Notes: generated by a model not told the origin, from the letters alone. DNA of 64,000 nucleotides from Duganella sp. 1224 (GCF_013408245.1 NZ_JACBYS010000007.1:215877-279876), one strand, 5' to 3'. Shown: positions 53,305-62,807, numbered from the stretch's first letter. Made by a program: numbers and translations.

Positions 53305-56094
53305 TTAGAAGAACTTGTAGCTGGCGGTCAGGCCGATGCGGCGGAACTGCGGCTGGTAGCCGTCGCGCCACTGGACCGGTGCGTCTTTCGACAGCAGGTT
53401 GTCGATGTACAGCGCCAGCGTGGTGTTCTTCACGCCGGTGTAGGCCAGGTTGTAGTCGACCGTGGTGTTGCTGCCAACGTGGCCGCAGGTCGCCAGGTAG
53501 GCGGCCGAGACGTTGTTGGTGGCGCAGTAGGTCGGCGACGACAGGCTGTTGTTGCTGTAACCGCTGTTGTAGTTGATGGTGAAGCCGTGGTCGAAGGCGC
53601 CGTTCTTCAGGCTGCCGCGCAGCTTGGTGTTCAGGCGACCGCCGAGGTCGTACGTACCGGCCATGTTGGTGTCATACGCGTTGTCGGTGACGCTGAACTC
53701 CTGGTATTTCCACAGGTAGGTGCCTTCCAGCTTCAGACGGACCTGGCCCAGCGCGGTGTTGAAGCGGCCCGAGGCGTCGAAGTCGAAGCCCGACGCGCGG
53801 GTCTTGCCACTGTTGACGTATGGGTTGTACAGCAGGCCGATCGCGCCGACGCCGCCGAAGTTCAGCGTGTTGCTTGGCGCGTACTTCTTGACCAGGGCGT
53901 AGAACAGGTTGTCCGACGCGCTGTTGTCCACACGGATCAGCTGGCCAGCCGGCAGGCTGGCTTCGCCGCGCAGGATGTCCGAGGTCGAACGCGTGCCGAT
54001 CTCATCCTTGCGCTCGATGTGGAAGTAATCCAGCGCCACGCTCCAGTTCTTGATCGGTTCCCACACCGCGCCGGCGGTGATCGAACGCGAGGTTTCCGGC
54101 TTCAGGTCCTTGTTCGACGACACGAAGGTCGGGATGCCGGCCAGGCAGTCGGCGTTCTGCAGGGTGTTGCCTTGCGCCTTGTCGGCGGCGGTGGCGCCCG
54201 GCGCGTTCTGGATCAGCTTGTTCAGCGCCGAGGCGGTCGAGCAACGGCGCGGGTCGCTGATGCTGTTGGCGAACGACGAACGGCCCAGACCGTTACCGGT
54301 TTCGACGATGTTCGGCGCGCGGAAGCCGCCCGAGACGGTGGCGCGCAGCAGCAGGCTGTCGGTGGCGTTGATGCGCAGGCCCAGCTTCGGCGAGTAGTGG
54401 ACGTCGCTGTTGGTCGACTTGTCGGCGCGCACGGCCGCGCTCAGCTCGACACGCTTGATCACCGGAATGGTGGCTTCGGTGAACAGCGCGTAGTGGTCCA
54501 TATTGTCGTTGACCTGCAGGCCGGCGATGCCGACCAGCTCACCGCGCAGCACGTTGTCCGAGCTGGCCATTTCATAGTGTTCGCGACGGATGTCGGCGCC
54601 AAACGCCATGTTCAGCGGACCGGCCGGCAGTTGCATCACTTCGCCCGACACGGTGCCGTTGGCGAACGAGGTGCGCGATTTGCCGATGGTGGTGCGGATC
54701 GGGAACATCGAGTCCAGCAGCGCGTAGCTGTTCTGGCCGCCGAACTTGTAGGTGCCGTTGACGATCGCGCTGGTGTAACCGGTGGCGCTGGCGGCGCGGG
54801 TGGCCTTGGTCGCTTCCGAGTTCATGTAGCCAACCGCCGACTTCCAGTCCCAGCCGCCGACGTCGCCAGCCAGGCTCAGCATCACGCGCGACTGCTCCGA
54901 CTCGGTGCGGTTGAAGTTGAAGCCATTGCCGGTGTCGGCGAAGCGGGCGCGGAATTCAACCGGCACGGTGTACGGGTTGTTCGGGTGGCCGACTGGCAGC
55001 TTCGGATAGAAGAACGGGCCGACCATCTTGCCGTCGATGGCGTTGTACCAGGTGCTCGACGAGGTGGTCGGCTGCACGGCGAACGGCGCGACGATGTAAT
55101 CGTTGCTGGCGGCGGCGTTGGTGATCTCGAAGTTGGCGTCAATCGACTTGCCAATGCGGAAGTGGGTGTTGCTGGCCAGCGCGTAACGCTTGGCGTTGGT
55201 GGTCAGACCGGTCTGCGGCAGGATGTTGTACTTGCACAGCTTGTCTTTCGGGTCGATGGCGTCGGCCGGGCAGCCAGGCGCCGCGACGTAGTTCGACGCG
55301 CCCAGGTACAGGTTGCCGGTTGGCGAGTAGACGCTTGGCGCATCCCAGGTCGAGCGGCTCGGGGTCAGGCGGTGCCAGTCCGGGTAGTGGCTCTGCAGGT
55401 CGCCCTGCGAGTAGCCATCGCTCCGATAGCCTTCATAGGTCAGGTAGGTGTTGAAACCGTTGGTGTCGATGTCACCCCAGCCGATGATGCCGGCCACGCT
55501 GCGGTTACGCTGGTCCTTGAACTTTTCCGATTCCTTGTAGTTGGCGGTAATGCGCGCGCCCTCGAAGTCCTTCAGCAGGATGATGTTGATCACGCCGGCG
55601 ATGGCGTCGGAACCGTAGATGGCCGACGCGCCGTCCTTGAGGATCTCGATGTGGTCGATGGCGCCGGCCGGAATCGCGTCCAGGTTGGTGAAGTTCTGCT
55701 GGGCGCCGTCGGCCAGGCCGTATTCGGCGATGCGCTGGCCGTTGACCAGGATCAGGGTGGCCACCTTGCCCAGGCCGCGCAGGCCCACGCCCGACGAACC
55801 GGTGGCGAAGCTGCCCGAGCTGCTCGATGCCGAGCTGATGTCGGTGCTGACGGCCGACGACGAATTCAGAATGCCCAGCGCGGTGGTCTGGCCGGTGCGC
55901 GCGATGTCCTCGCGCGTCAGCACCTGCACCGAGCCGGCGGCTTCGGCTTCGGTACGCTTGATGCTGGAACCGGTGATGGTGACGCGCTGCAGTTTGGTGC
56001 CGTCGGCGGCTGGCGCGTCCTGCGCGATCGATTGTTGAGCAAATGCGAGGCCCAGCGCCATGGCAATGGCGCTTTTTTGCATGGTGTGTTTCAA
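53305..56094 (-). CDS. TonB-dependent outer-membrane receptor 2
   Basis: The 929-residue protein has a signal peptide (cut after about AQ at 24-25), TonB-box-like KLQRVTITGSSIKR, a plug with DHIEILKDGASAIYGSDAIAG, and a barrel ending RRIGLTASYKFF. The start is TTG 56092-56094 with GGGAG six bases upstream; ATG 56080-56082 is a weaker alternative. The neighbours suggest a nutrient-uptake role, but the substrate is unknown. It ends at a terminator and is not co-transcribed with receptor 1. Confidence 0.92.
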   Translation of the reverse strand: MKHTMQKSAIAMALGLAFAQQSIAQDAPAADGTKLQRVTITGSSIKRTEAEAAGSVQVLTREDIARTGQTTALGILNSSSAVSTDISSASSSSGSFATGSSGVGLRGLGKVATLILVNGQRIAEYGLADGAQQNFTNLDAIPAGAIDHIEILKDGASAIYGSDAIAGVINIILLKDFEGARITANYKESEKFKDQRNRSVAGIIGWGDIDTNGFNTYLTYEGYRSDGYSQGDLQSHYPDWHRLTPSRSTWDAPSVYSPTGNLYLGASNYVAAPGCPADAIDPKDKLCKYNILPQTGLTTNAKRYALASNTHFRIGKSIDANFEITNAAASNDYIVAPFAVQPTTSSSTWYNAIDGKMVGPFFYPKLPVGHPNNPYTVPVEFRARFADTGNGFNFNRTESEQSRVMLSLAGDVGGWDWKSAVGYMNSEATKATRAASATGYTSAIVNGTYKFGGQNSYALLDSMFPIRTTIGKSRTSFANGTVSGEVMQLPAGPLNMAFGADIRREHYEMASSDNVLRGELVGIAGLQVNDNMDHYALFTEATIPVIKRVELSAAVRADKSTNSDVHYSPKLGLRINATDSLLLRATVSGGFRAPNIVETGNGLGRSSFANSISDPRRCSTASALNKLIQNAPGATAADKAQGNTLQNADCLAGIPTFVSSNKDLKPETSRSITAGAVWEPIKNWSVALDYFHIERKDEIGTRSTSDILRGEASLPAGQLIRVDNSASDNLFYALVKKYAPSNTLNFGGVGAIGLLYNPYVNSGKTRASGFDFDASGRFNTALGQVRLKLEGTYLWKYQEFSVTDNAYDTNMAGTYDLGGRLNTKLRGSLKNGAFDHGFTINYNSGYSNNSLSSPTYCATNNVSAAYLATCGHVGSNTTVDYNLAYTGVKNTTLALYIDNLLSKDAPVQWRDGYQPQFRRIGLTASYKFF

Positions 56095-56337
56095 AGACTA
56101 CTCCCTGAAGTGATGAAAAATACTTTTTTTTCGCTTCCTGGTGCAGCTGCTCTGCGGCAGCCGTCACTTTCACGTTGAGGGTGTCAATTTCGCACAATAT
56201 TGCAGGTCTCACAAAGCAAAAATACTCATTTTTTATGGTATTACTAACTATTTCCCGTATTTTTGTTGTTTTCTGGCCGCATGGCAAAGACTGAAAAATG
56301 ATTGGCGCAGCGCCGATGCGCCGAATTAAATGCGGTA

Positions 56338-57363
56338 TCAGCGGTTGAGCCGCTGCAGCAGCCGGGCGCGCAGCGCGCGCGCGCCGTCCTCGTCGAGCGG
56401 CGCCAGCACGCCGCGCGCGGCGGCCGGGATGTGGGCCGCCTCGCTGCCGTCGCTGTCGAACACGTAGTGCTGGAACAGCTGCTGCCACGCCGCGCGCTGG
56501 GCCGGCGGCAGGTCGCGCATGCTCATCAGCGCCAGCAGCAGCGTGTTGAACGGCGTGTCCATCCAGGCCGGCGACTGCCGCCACCAGTAGTTGACCAGGA
56601 TGTTAAACGGCGTCAGCCCCTCGACGTGGTGCCACCACATGCTGGGGATGAACAGCGCGTCGCCGGCTTCCAGCTCGGCCGTCTGCGCCTGCGCCAGCGC
56701 CGTGGCGAAGCGCGGGTAGCGCGCCAGGTCGGGCCGGTGCAGGTCGACCAGGCTGACCGACTGCCCGGCCGGCGTGAAGTCCAGCGGGCCGACATACAGG
56801 TTGGGCAGCTGCTCCGGCGGGAACAGCGTGAAGCGGCGCCGCCCGGCCGCCACGCAGGCCAGGTTGTCCGGCACGTCGTAGTGGGCCGGGATGATGGTGC
56901 GGTTGCCGATCCAGATGCTGGCCAGCGGGTCGCGGCCGCCGAGGTTGACATCGTTTTCAGCGCGCAGGCCCGGCAGGCAGGTGTCGATCGTGGTCGAGCC
57001 GACGTACAGCGTGGGCGGCGCCGGGTGGTCGAGGTGGGCCGCCAGCGCGTCCAGCACCTGGTCGAAGCGCACCATCTGCGACTGGAAATTGAAGCCGCTG
57101 AGGTCGTCGTTGTAAAAGATCCGGCCGCCGGTCTCGGGCGCCGCGTGCGAGGCCAGCACGGTGGCGTCGCGGTAGTAGCGGCGCAGGTAGGCGTCGGCCG
57201 CGCGCGGCGACTGGCGCGCCGCCCGCACCAGCGGCCAGTCGTCCACCAGGCCGCGCAGCACCAGCGGCGTGGTGGCGCTCAGGAGTTCATCCGGCAGCGG
57301 CTGGCTGCCGTCGGCACGCAGCGCGCGGCTGGCGCGCGCATCGAGTTCTGCAATCGGTTTCAT
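56338..57363 (-). CDS. Cupin-8 / JmjC-like dioxygenase-family protein
   Basis: The 341-residue protein shows the cupin-8 iron site: His161 and Asp163 (PAHYDVPDN) and His245/His246 (MWWHHVEGL). The surrounding RRRFTLFPPEQLPNLYVGP is typical of this family, which is common beside Caulobacter/Xanthomonas-type TonB receptors and is often linked to carbohydrate-use loci. ATG 57361-57363 is chosen because a longer GTG frame to 57411 would read through the terminator of the upstream receptor gene. Reaction unknown. Confidence 0.88.
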   Translation of the reverse strand: MKPIAELDARASRALRADGSQPLPDELLSATTPLVLRGLVDDWPLVRAARQSPRAADAYLRRYYRDATVLASHAAPETGGRIFYNDDLSGFNFQSQMVRFDQVLDALAAHLDHPAPPTLYVGSTTIDTCLPGLRAENDVNLGGRDPLASIWIGNRTIIPAHYDVPDNLACVAAGRRRFTLFPPEQLPNLYVGPLDFTPAGQSVSLVDLHRPDLARYPRFATALAQAQTAELEAGDALFIPSMWWHHVEGLTPFNILVNYWWRQSPAWMDTPFNTLLLALMSMRDLPPAQRAAWQQLFQHYVFDSDGSEAAHIPAAARGVLAPLDEDGARALRARLLQRLNR

Positions 57364-57375
57364 ACGCTCCAACGT

Positions 57376-57404
57376 AAAAAAGGCCGCCTGGACAACGGCG
57401 GCCT
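57376..57404 (-). terminator. Rho-independent terminator of TonB-dependent receptor 3
   Basis: AGGCCGCC (57381-57388) pairs with GGCGGCCT (57397-57404), followed on the minus strand by six U (57376-57381). It sits 13 bases before the cupin start, so the cupin gene is expressed by read-through or a hidden promoter. Confidence 0.8.
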
Positions 57405-57427
57405 GGGACACGGTCAGACGCCGCGGC

Positions 57428-60418
57428 TTAGAACTTGTAGCGCGCGCCCAGCATGTAACGCGGTCCGGCCTGCGTCACGTTCAGGGTGGCGGCCTCGGTG
57501 CGGCCAAACTGACGCTGGGTGGCGTTGGTCAGGTTGATCGCCTCGGCCTGGAAGCTCAGGTTCTGGTTGTAATTGTAGCTAATGCTGACGTCGGTCTGGC
57601 CGTATTTGTCGGTGTACACCGGCGCCGCGCGGCCATTGCCGTCCACCGTCGCGGCCAGGAACTTGTCGCGCCAGTTGTACGCCACCCGCACCGACCACTT
57701 GCTGTCCTCGTAGATGCCGACCAGGTTGGCCGAGTTGCTGAGGCCGAGAATCGCGAACTGGTCGTTGGTGTTGGCGTTGTCGTACTTGGTCGGCGAGGTC
57801 ACGTAGGTGTAGTTGGCCTGCACGCCAAAGCCGCTGCGGCCGAACATGTGCTGGACGTTGACTTCCGCGCCCTTGACCGTGGCCGATTTCTGGTTGGCGT
57901 AGGTGGTGGTCAGGAAGTTCATCAGCGGATCGGTCGGCAGGCCGGTGATGTTGCCGTTCAGGTTGCCGTCCGACTTGACGCCGGTCTTCTGCACGCCCGG
58001 CTGGCCATCAAAGTTGCCAAGGATGTAGTTGCGGATGCAGTTGGTGTCGGCCGTGGCGCAACCGGAGCCGATCGCGGCGTTGTAATAGGCGCCGCCCACC
58101 GGCGTGTGCAGGTTGTACAGGTTCTGCGAGATCACCGTCTGGCCGGCGTAGTTGTCCATCTTCTTGTGGAAGGCGGCCAGCGACAGCACACTCTGCTGGT
58201 CGTAATACCATTCCCACGACAAGTCCAGGTTCTTCGACTTGACCGGTTTCAGCGCCGGGTTGCCGACCGAGGCGGTGCCGCCGGTGAACACGTTGGCGAT
58301 GGTGCCCAGCGTCAGGCCGCCCTGCAGCTGGTCGTAGCGCGGCCGGCCGATGGTGGTGCCGGCGCTGAAGCGCAGCTTCATGTCCGGGCGCAGGTCGGCG
58401 TCGAGGTTCAGGCTCGGCAGCACGTTGGTGTAGGACGCGTCCTCGGTGCTGAAGGCCTGGCCGCCAAAGGTCAGCGGCAGTTCGTTCTGCGACACCCACA
58501 CCACCGCCGTGCCCGGCAGCACCTGGGCCACCGAGGTGACCTTGGTGCGCTCGAAGCGCAGCCCGATGGCCGAGTGGAACGGGATCTTGGTGTCCCAGTC
58601 GGTATTGAAGGACACGTAGCCGGACGTGGTTTTTTCCTTCAGCGTGCGGTCGGTGTCGGCGCTGGCGAAGTTCGGCAGGTAGGCGGCCTGGTTGCCGACC
58701 GCGTTGGCGGTCAGCGCGCGCAGCGTGGCGAAGTCGAAGGTGTACAGCGAGCCGAACAGTTGCGGCGCGTCGTGGCCGCCCAGCTGGTTGAAGAACGAGC
58801 CCAGCGGGTTGGCGGTGAAGATGTTGCCCGGATAGTCGGAAGCCTTGGTGGCGCCGCCCCAGGTGTTGTTCTGCACGTTCGAGTAGGTCGAGCGGTTGGT
58901 GGCATCGGTGTAGCTGAGGCCAAAGTTCAGGTCGGACGCTTCCAGCAGCTTGAGGTTACCCTTGGCCTGCGCCTGGTTGATGGTGGCCTTCTGGTAGCTG
59001 TTGTGGAACCACGAACCGGCGGCCTGGATCGGCTGGTTCACCAGATCGGCCGCCGGCATGCTCAGCACCGGCAGCTCGTGGGTGAAGTCGATCTTGGTGG
59101 TGCCGCGGCTGAAGCTGGCGTTGGACAGGTTGTTCTCGCTGCCCCACGGGCTGTCCGCGCCGGACTCGGCGGTGGAATGGTGGGCGTCGAACTCGACGCG
59201 CAGGTCGGGCGTGGCCTTCCACAGCGCGTTGAAGCCGATCGACTGGTTCTTGGTCTTGGTGGCGTAATCGCCGCCCACCACCGAGATATCCTGCGGCGTC
59301 TGGTACACCTCCTGGTAGGTCAGCGGCGACACCACGTGGCCGCTCGGCCAGGTGCTGGTCGAGGTCGGGGTCTGGCCGAACCATACGCTCAGCTCGTTGC
59401 GGCGGGTGTGGATCTTCTGTTCCGAGTAGGTCAGGTCGAGCGTGGTGGTCAGCTCCTTGACCGGGCGGAACTGGAACACCAGCTGGCCATTGGTACGCTC
59501 GCGCTCGATGGCGTTGACGCCGTAGCCGAAGTTCTGCGGGATCGAGTACAGATCGTTCGGGCCCGGACGGTTGGTGATGTTCTGCGAACCCGGCTGGCCA
59601 GGCTGCGGCAGCGTCACGCCCGAGGTGGTGTCGGAGCCCAGGTAAGGCCCCTGGTAGCCGTTGGCCAGGCCGGCGCGGTTGAAGCCGGAATCGCGCTTCT
59701 GGTAGCTGGCGCTGACGGCCACGCCAAAGCGGCCGTCGGCACTGGTGTTGCTGTAGATGCCGGACACTTCCGGCGTCACGCTGGAGCCCTTCAGCATGCC
59801 CGGCAGGTGATCGTTGGAGGTGTCGTTGACGGCCTTGGCGCCGATGCTGGCGCGCATGCCCGGGTTGTCCAGCGGGCGCGCGGTCATGACGTTGATGGTG
59901 GCGCCGATGCCGCCGCTCGGCGTGTCGGCGCGGCCGGTCTTGTACACCTGCAGCTGCGAGATGGCTTCCGAGGCCAGGTTGGAAAAGTCGAACGAACGGC
60001 CGGACAGGTCGCTCAGGTCGGTGGTCGGCATCTGCCGGCCGTTCAGCAGCACCAGGTTGAAGTCGGGGCCGAGGCCGCGCACGGTGACCTTCTGCCCTTC
60101 GCCGTTGCTGCGGTCGATCGACACGCCGGAAATGCGCTGCAGCGATTCGGCCAGGTTGGTGTCCGGGAATTTACCGATGTCATCGGCCACGATGCCGTCG
60201 ACGATGCCGTCGGCGTTGCGCTTCATGTTGAGGGTCGACTGCAGGCTGGCGCGGATGCCGGTCACGACCACCGACGGCGCGTTGGTGGTGCTGTCGGTGG
60301 CGCTGGAAGCTTCCTGCGCCTGGGCAAGCGACAGCGTGGCGCACGCGCCTGCCACCGCCATGCAGATCAGGCGGCGACGGCCGGGCAGCCGTGAAAACGT
60401 TTTCAAATGTTGATGCAT
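57428..60418 (-). CDS. TonB-dependent receptor 3, Caulobacter/Xanthomonas-type (TIGR01782-like)
   Basis: The 996-residue protein has a signal peptide (about 1-35), a TonB box (PSVVVTGIRAS), then the family signature IVADDIGKFPDTNLAESLQR and VTVRGLGPDFNLVLLNGRQM, and a barrel ending GARYKF. This subfamily often imports oligosaccharides. AAGGAG lies about six bases before the ATG at 60416-60418. A promoter and an operator-like palindrome lie just upstream (60478-60538), and the ROK regulator is divergent from it, so sugar-responsive repression is likely. Confidence 0.93.
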   Translation of the reverse strand: MHQHLKTFSRLPGRRRLICMAVAGACATLSLAQAQEASSATDSTTNAPSVVVTGIRASLQSTLNMKRNADGIVDGIVADDIGKFPDTNLAESLQRISGVSIDRSNGEGQKVTVRGLGPDFNLVLLNGRQMPTTDLSDLSGRSFDFSNLASEAISQLQVYKTGRADTPSGGIGATINVMTARPLDNPGMRASIGAKAVNDTSNDHLPGMLKGSSVTPEVSGIYSNTSADGRFGVAVSASYQKRDSGFNRAGLANGYQGPYLGSDTTSGVTLPQPGQPGSQNITNRPGPNDLYSIPQNFGYGVNAIERERTNGQLVFQFRPVKELTTTLDLTYSEQKIHTRRNELSVWFGQTPTSTSTWPSGHVVSPLTYQEVYQTPQDISVVGGDYATKTKNQSIGFNALWKATPDLRVEFDAHHSTAESGADSPWGSENNLSNASFSRGTTKIDFTHELPVLSMPAADLVNQPIQAAGSWFHNSYQKATINQAQAKGNLKLLEASDLNFGLSYTDATNRSTYSNVQNNTWGGATKASDYPGNIFTANPLGSFFNQLGGHDAPQLFGSLYTFDFATLRALTANAVGNQAAYLPNFASADTDRTLKEKTTSGYVSFNTDWDTKIPFHSAIGLRFERTKVTSVAQVLPGTAVVWVSQNELPLTFGGQAFSTEDASYTNVLPSLNLDADLRPDMKLRFSAGTTIGRPRYDQLQGGLTLGTIANVFTGGTASVGNPALKPVKSKNLDLSWEWYYDQQSVLSLAAFHKKMDNYAGQTVISQNLYNLHTPVGGAYYNAAIGSGCATADTNCIRNYILGNFDGQPGVQKTGVKSDGNLNGNITGLPTDPLMNFLTTTYANQKSATVKGAEVNVQHMFGRSGFGVQANYTYVTSPTKYDNANTNDQFAILGLSNSANLVGIYEDSKWSVRVAYNWRDKFLAATVDGNGRAAPVYTDKYGQTDVSISYNYNQNLSFQAEAINLTNATQRQFGRTEAATLNVTQAGPRYMLGARYKF

Positions 60419-60477
60419 TGTGTCTCCTTATTTATCGTGTAAGCCGGGGGGCGCTCTTTTTCATCCGGCGGCCGCTG

Positions 60478-60500
60478 GAATTTGTTCTGGGGACAAATTC
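60478..60500. promoter_or_regulatory. Operator-like palindrome between receptor 3 and the ROK regulator
   Basis: GAATTTGT (60478-60485) and ACAAATTC (60493-60500) form perfect arms around a 7-base spacer. The site starts about 10 bases downstream of the receptor 3 -10 element, a classic repressor position. CAATTG is also repeated at 60536-60541 and 60549-60554 over the -35. These are candidate ROK-regulator binding sites. Confidence 0.6.
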
Positions 60501-60509
60501 GGCGATTTC

Positions 60510-60538
60510 AGGATAGGAGAAGCCCTGCTGTTAGTCAA
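60510..60538 (-). promoter_or_regulatory. Sigma-70 promoter of receptor 3
   Basis: On the minus strand TTGACT (60533-60538) and TATCCT (60510-60515) are separated by 17 bases. The start near 60503 gives a leader of about 85 bases. Confidence 0.65.
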
Positions 60539-60654
60539 TTGATCGAACCAATTGCGATGCCTTTTTTGGCATTACATAATGCCGTAATGTTGTAATAATG
60601 TGCTAACAGGCGGCACGGTGTATGATCGCTCGACATTCCCTTGGAACAGGACCC

Positions 60655-61875
60655 ATGATCGTCGCCGGTGACCAGCAATTACTCAAGCAAATCAATCGCA
60701 TGGCGCTGGTGCGCCAGTTGTGCGGCGCGCCCGGCATGTCGCGCGCCGGGCTGTCGGAAACCGTCGGGCTGACCAAGTCCACCGTCAGCCTGCTGGTGCG
60801 CGAACTGATGGACGAGGGCTGGCTGACCGAGAGCGCGTTGCGCGCCACCGGCGCGCTGGGCCGGCGCGCCACGCCGCTGCACCTGGACGGCGAGCGGCTG
60901 GCCCTGCTCGGCGCCGACCTCGGCATCACCGGCCTGCGGCTGGTGGCCACCAACCTGCTGGGCGTGGTGCTGGCCGAGCGCGACGAGCCCTATGACGACG
61001 CGGCCGACGCCGCTGCCTGCGTGGCCCAGGCCGCGCGCGCGCTGACCGCGCTGGCGGCGGACGCCGCGCTGGCGCCGCGCACGCTGCTGGGCCTGGGGGT
61101 CGGCCTGCACGGCGCGGTCGACGACACCAGCGGCCTGCTGCACGTCGCGCCCCACCTCGGCTGGCGCAATGTCGACGTTGCCGGCCTGCTGCGCGCCAGC
61201 CTGGCCGGCACGGCGCTGGCGACGCTGCCGCTGTTCATCCAGAACGAGGCCAAGGTGGCGGCGCTGGCCGAGCTGGAGTTTTCCGGCGAGCGCGGCGCCG
61301 ATCCGCTGATTTATGTGAGCATCGGTTACGGCGTGGGCGCCGGCATCATCGTCAACGGCCGCCTGATGACCGGCCTGTACGGCTTCGCCGGCGAGGTCGG
61401 CCACACCATCCTGCAACAGGGCGGGCCGCCCTGCTCCTGCGGCCGCCGCGGCTGCGCCGACGCGCTGATCGGCCTGCAGGCGCTGCTGGACGCGGTGCAC
61501 GGCCCGCGCCAGCCGGCGCCGCCGGAGCCGTTGCAGCAACTGTTCAGCGCGGCCGAGCGCGGCGACGCCGCGACGCTGGCGGCGGTGGCCGCGGCCGGCC
61601 GCCATCTGGGCGTGCTGCTGAACAATCTGTGGGTGGCGTTCGACCCGATGAGCATCGCGCTCGGCGGCGCCGCCATGCGGCTGGGCGAACACCTGGTGGC
61701 GCCGGCGCGCCAGGTGCTGGCCGAGTACGCGGCCGCCACCTCGCTGGCGGCGCCGGCGGTGCGCACGCCACCGTTCGGCGCCAACAGTATCGCCATCGGC
61801 GGCGCCGCCATGGCGCGCCACTACCTGATGCGCCCGTTCGACGGGCACGGCGTGGGCAGCTATGCCGGCACGTGA
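60655..61875 (+). CDS. ROK-family transcriptional regulator
   Basis: The 406-residue protein has a winged helix-turn-helix at about 20-60 (SRAGLSETVGLTKSTVSLLV) and a ROK sugar-kinase-like domain with GFAGEVGHTILQ (His250) and the zinc motif CSCGRRGC (Cys260, Cys262, Cys267). Typical members bind sugars or sugar phosphates and repress uptake genes. ATG 60655 is chosen because AGGA lies about five bases upstream; an ATG at 60622 is possible. It is divergent from receptor 3 and overlaps the DUF817 gene end by 16 bases. Confidence 0.9.
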   Translation: MIVAGDQQLLKQINRMALVRQLCGAPGMSRAGLSETVGLTKSTVSLLVRELMDEGWLTESALRATGALGRRATPLHLDGERLALLGADLGITGLRLVATNLLGVVLAERDEPYDDAADAAACVAQAARALTALAADAALAPRTLLGLGVGLHGAVDDTSGLLHVAPHLGWRNVDVAGLLRASLAGTALATLPLFIQNEAKVAALAELEFSGERGADPLIYVSIGYGVGAGIIVNGRLMTGLYGFAGEVGHTILQQGGPPCSCGRRGCADALIGLQALLDAVHGPRQPAPPEPLQQLFSAAERGDAATLAAVAAAGRHLGVLLNNLWVAFDPMSIALGGAAMRLGEHLVAPARQVLAEYAAATSLAAPAVRTPPFGANSIAIGGAAMARHYLMRPFDGHGVGSYAGT

Positions 61876-62702
61876 ATGCGCGCCTTGATGTGCTTGAGGT
61901 GGGCGACGATGGTGAAGGTCATCACCACCAGCAGCGACCACGCACTCCATTTGCTGACATGCACCACCGACCACGCGCCCAGCTGGTTGGGATAGCGCCA
62001 CACGCCCCAGAAGGTGCCGATGTTTTCCGCCAGCCAGATGAAGAAGCCGATCAGCACGAACGCCAGCAGCAGCGGCATCTGGCGCGCGCGGTCCAGCGGC
62101 CGGAACACCACCGTGGTGCGCGCATACAGCCCCAGCGCGCAGGCCGCCAGATACCAGCGGTAGTCGCCGATATAGTGATGGGTGAAGAAGTTGGCGTAGA
62201 TCAGCAGCGCGATCAGCACCGCCATCCAGTACGGCGGATGGTGGCGGATGCGCAGGTCGAACAGGCGCCAGGCCTGGATCACGTAGCTGCCCACCGCCGC
62301 GTACATGAAGCCGGAGAACAGCGGCACGCCGAACAGCTTGGTGTAGGCGAAGTCCGGGTAGCTCCATGACTGGATGCTGGCCGACACCTTGAACGCCTCC
62401 AGCGCGAAGCCGACCAGGTGGAACAGGCACACCGCCTTCAGCTCGTCCAGGGTTTCCAGCCTGGCCCACAGCATCCAGCCCTGGATGGCGACGGCCGCCA
62501 GCAGCAGCACGTCGTAGCGCGGCAGGCCGAACAGGCCGGCGCGCGGCACCAGCAGCACGCTGGCGAAGAACAGCGCCACGAACAGGCAGGCGCGCGCCTC
62601 CTTGACGCCGAAGTAGAGGAATTCCAGCGCGAAGCGGCGCCAGCCGCGCAGATCGCGCGGCGCCGAGGCGGTCAGCAGGTGGGTGTCGAGGGTGGCCAGC
62701 AT
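61860..62702 (-). CDS. DUF817 family integral membrane protein
   Basis: The 280-residue protein is very hydrophobic, with about eight helices (for example LLLAAVAIQGWMLWARLET and WSLLVVMTFTIVAHLKHIK), and matches the DUF817 type (FWLAENIGTFWGVWRYPNQL). Function unknown. It overlaps the convergent ROK gene by 16 bases. Its ATG at 62700-62702 (a GTG at 62706-62708 is an alternative) lies only about 30 bases past the rpsJ terminator, so read-through from tuf-rpsJ may contribute to its expression. Confidence 0.85.
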   Translation of the reverse strand: MLATLDTHLLTASAPRDLRGWRRFALEFLYFGVKEARACLFVALFFASVLLVPRAGLFGLPRYDVLLLAAVAIQGWMLWARLETLDELKAVCLFHLVGFALEAFKVSASIQSWSYPDFAYTKLFGVPLFSGFMYAAVGSYVIQAWRLFDLRIRHHPPYWMAVLIALLIYANFFTHHYIGDYRWYLAACALGLYARTTVVFRPLDRARQMPLLLAFVLIGFFIWLAENIGTFWGVWRYPNQLGAWSVVHVSKWSAWSLLVVMTFTIVAHLKHIKARIHVPA

Positions 62703-62730
62703 GGCCACCCACTCTAGCGGCTTCGGCGGT

Positions 62731-62768
62731 AAAAAACAATGGGGCCGGACGCGCGAGCGTCCGGCCCC
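62731..62768 (-). terminator. Strong rho-independent terminator after rpsJ
   Basis: GGGGCCGGACGC (62741-62752) pairs perfectly with GCGTCCGGCCCC (62757-62768), followed on the minus strand by AUUG and six U (62731-62736). It ends the tuf-rpsJ transcript about 13 kb before rplC. Confidence 0.9.
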
Positions 62769-62807
62769 ATCATCAGCGGGCAGCCAGGGCTGCCGGCTTA
62801 CAACCGA

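Noticed and set aside
57364..57411. Longer cupin protein starting at GTG 57409
   Set aside because: The extra 16 codons would span the GC-rich hairpin and U-run of the upstream gene's terminator. ATG 57361-57363 is the better start.
60679..62739. A 686-codon minus-strand frame across the ROK gene and the DUF817 gene
   Set aside because: It is a shadow frame; the ROK protein on the plus strand and DUF817 in another frame have clear family motifs.
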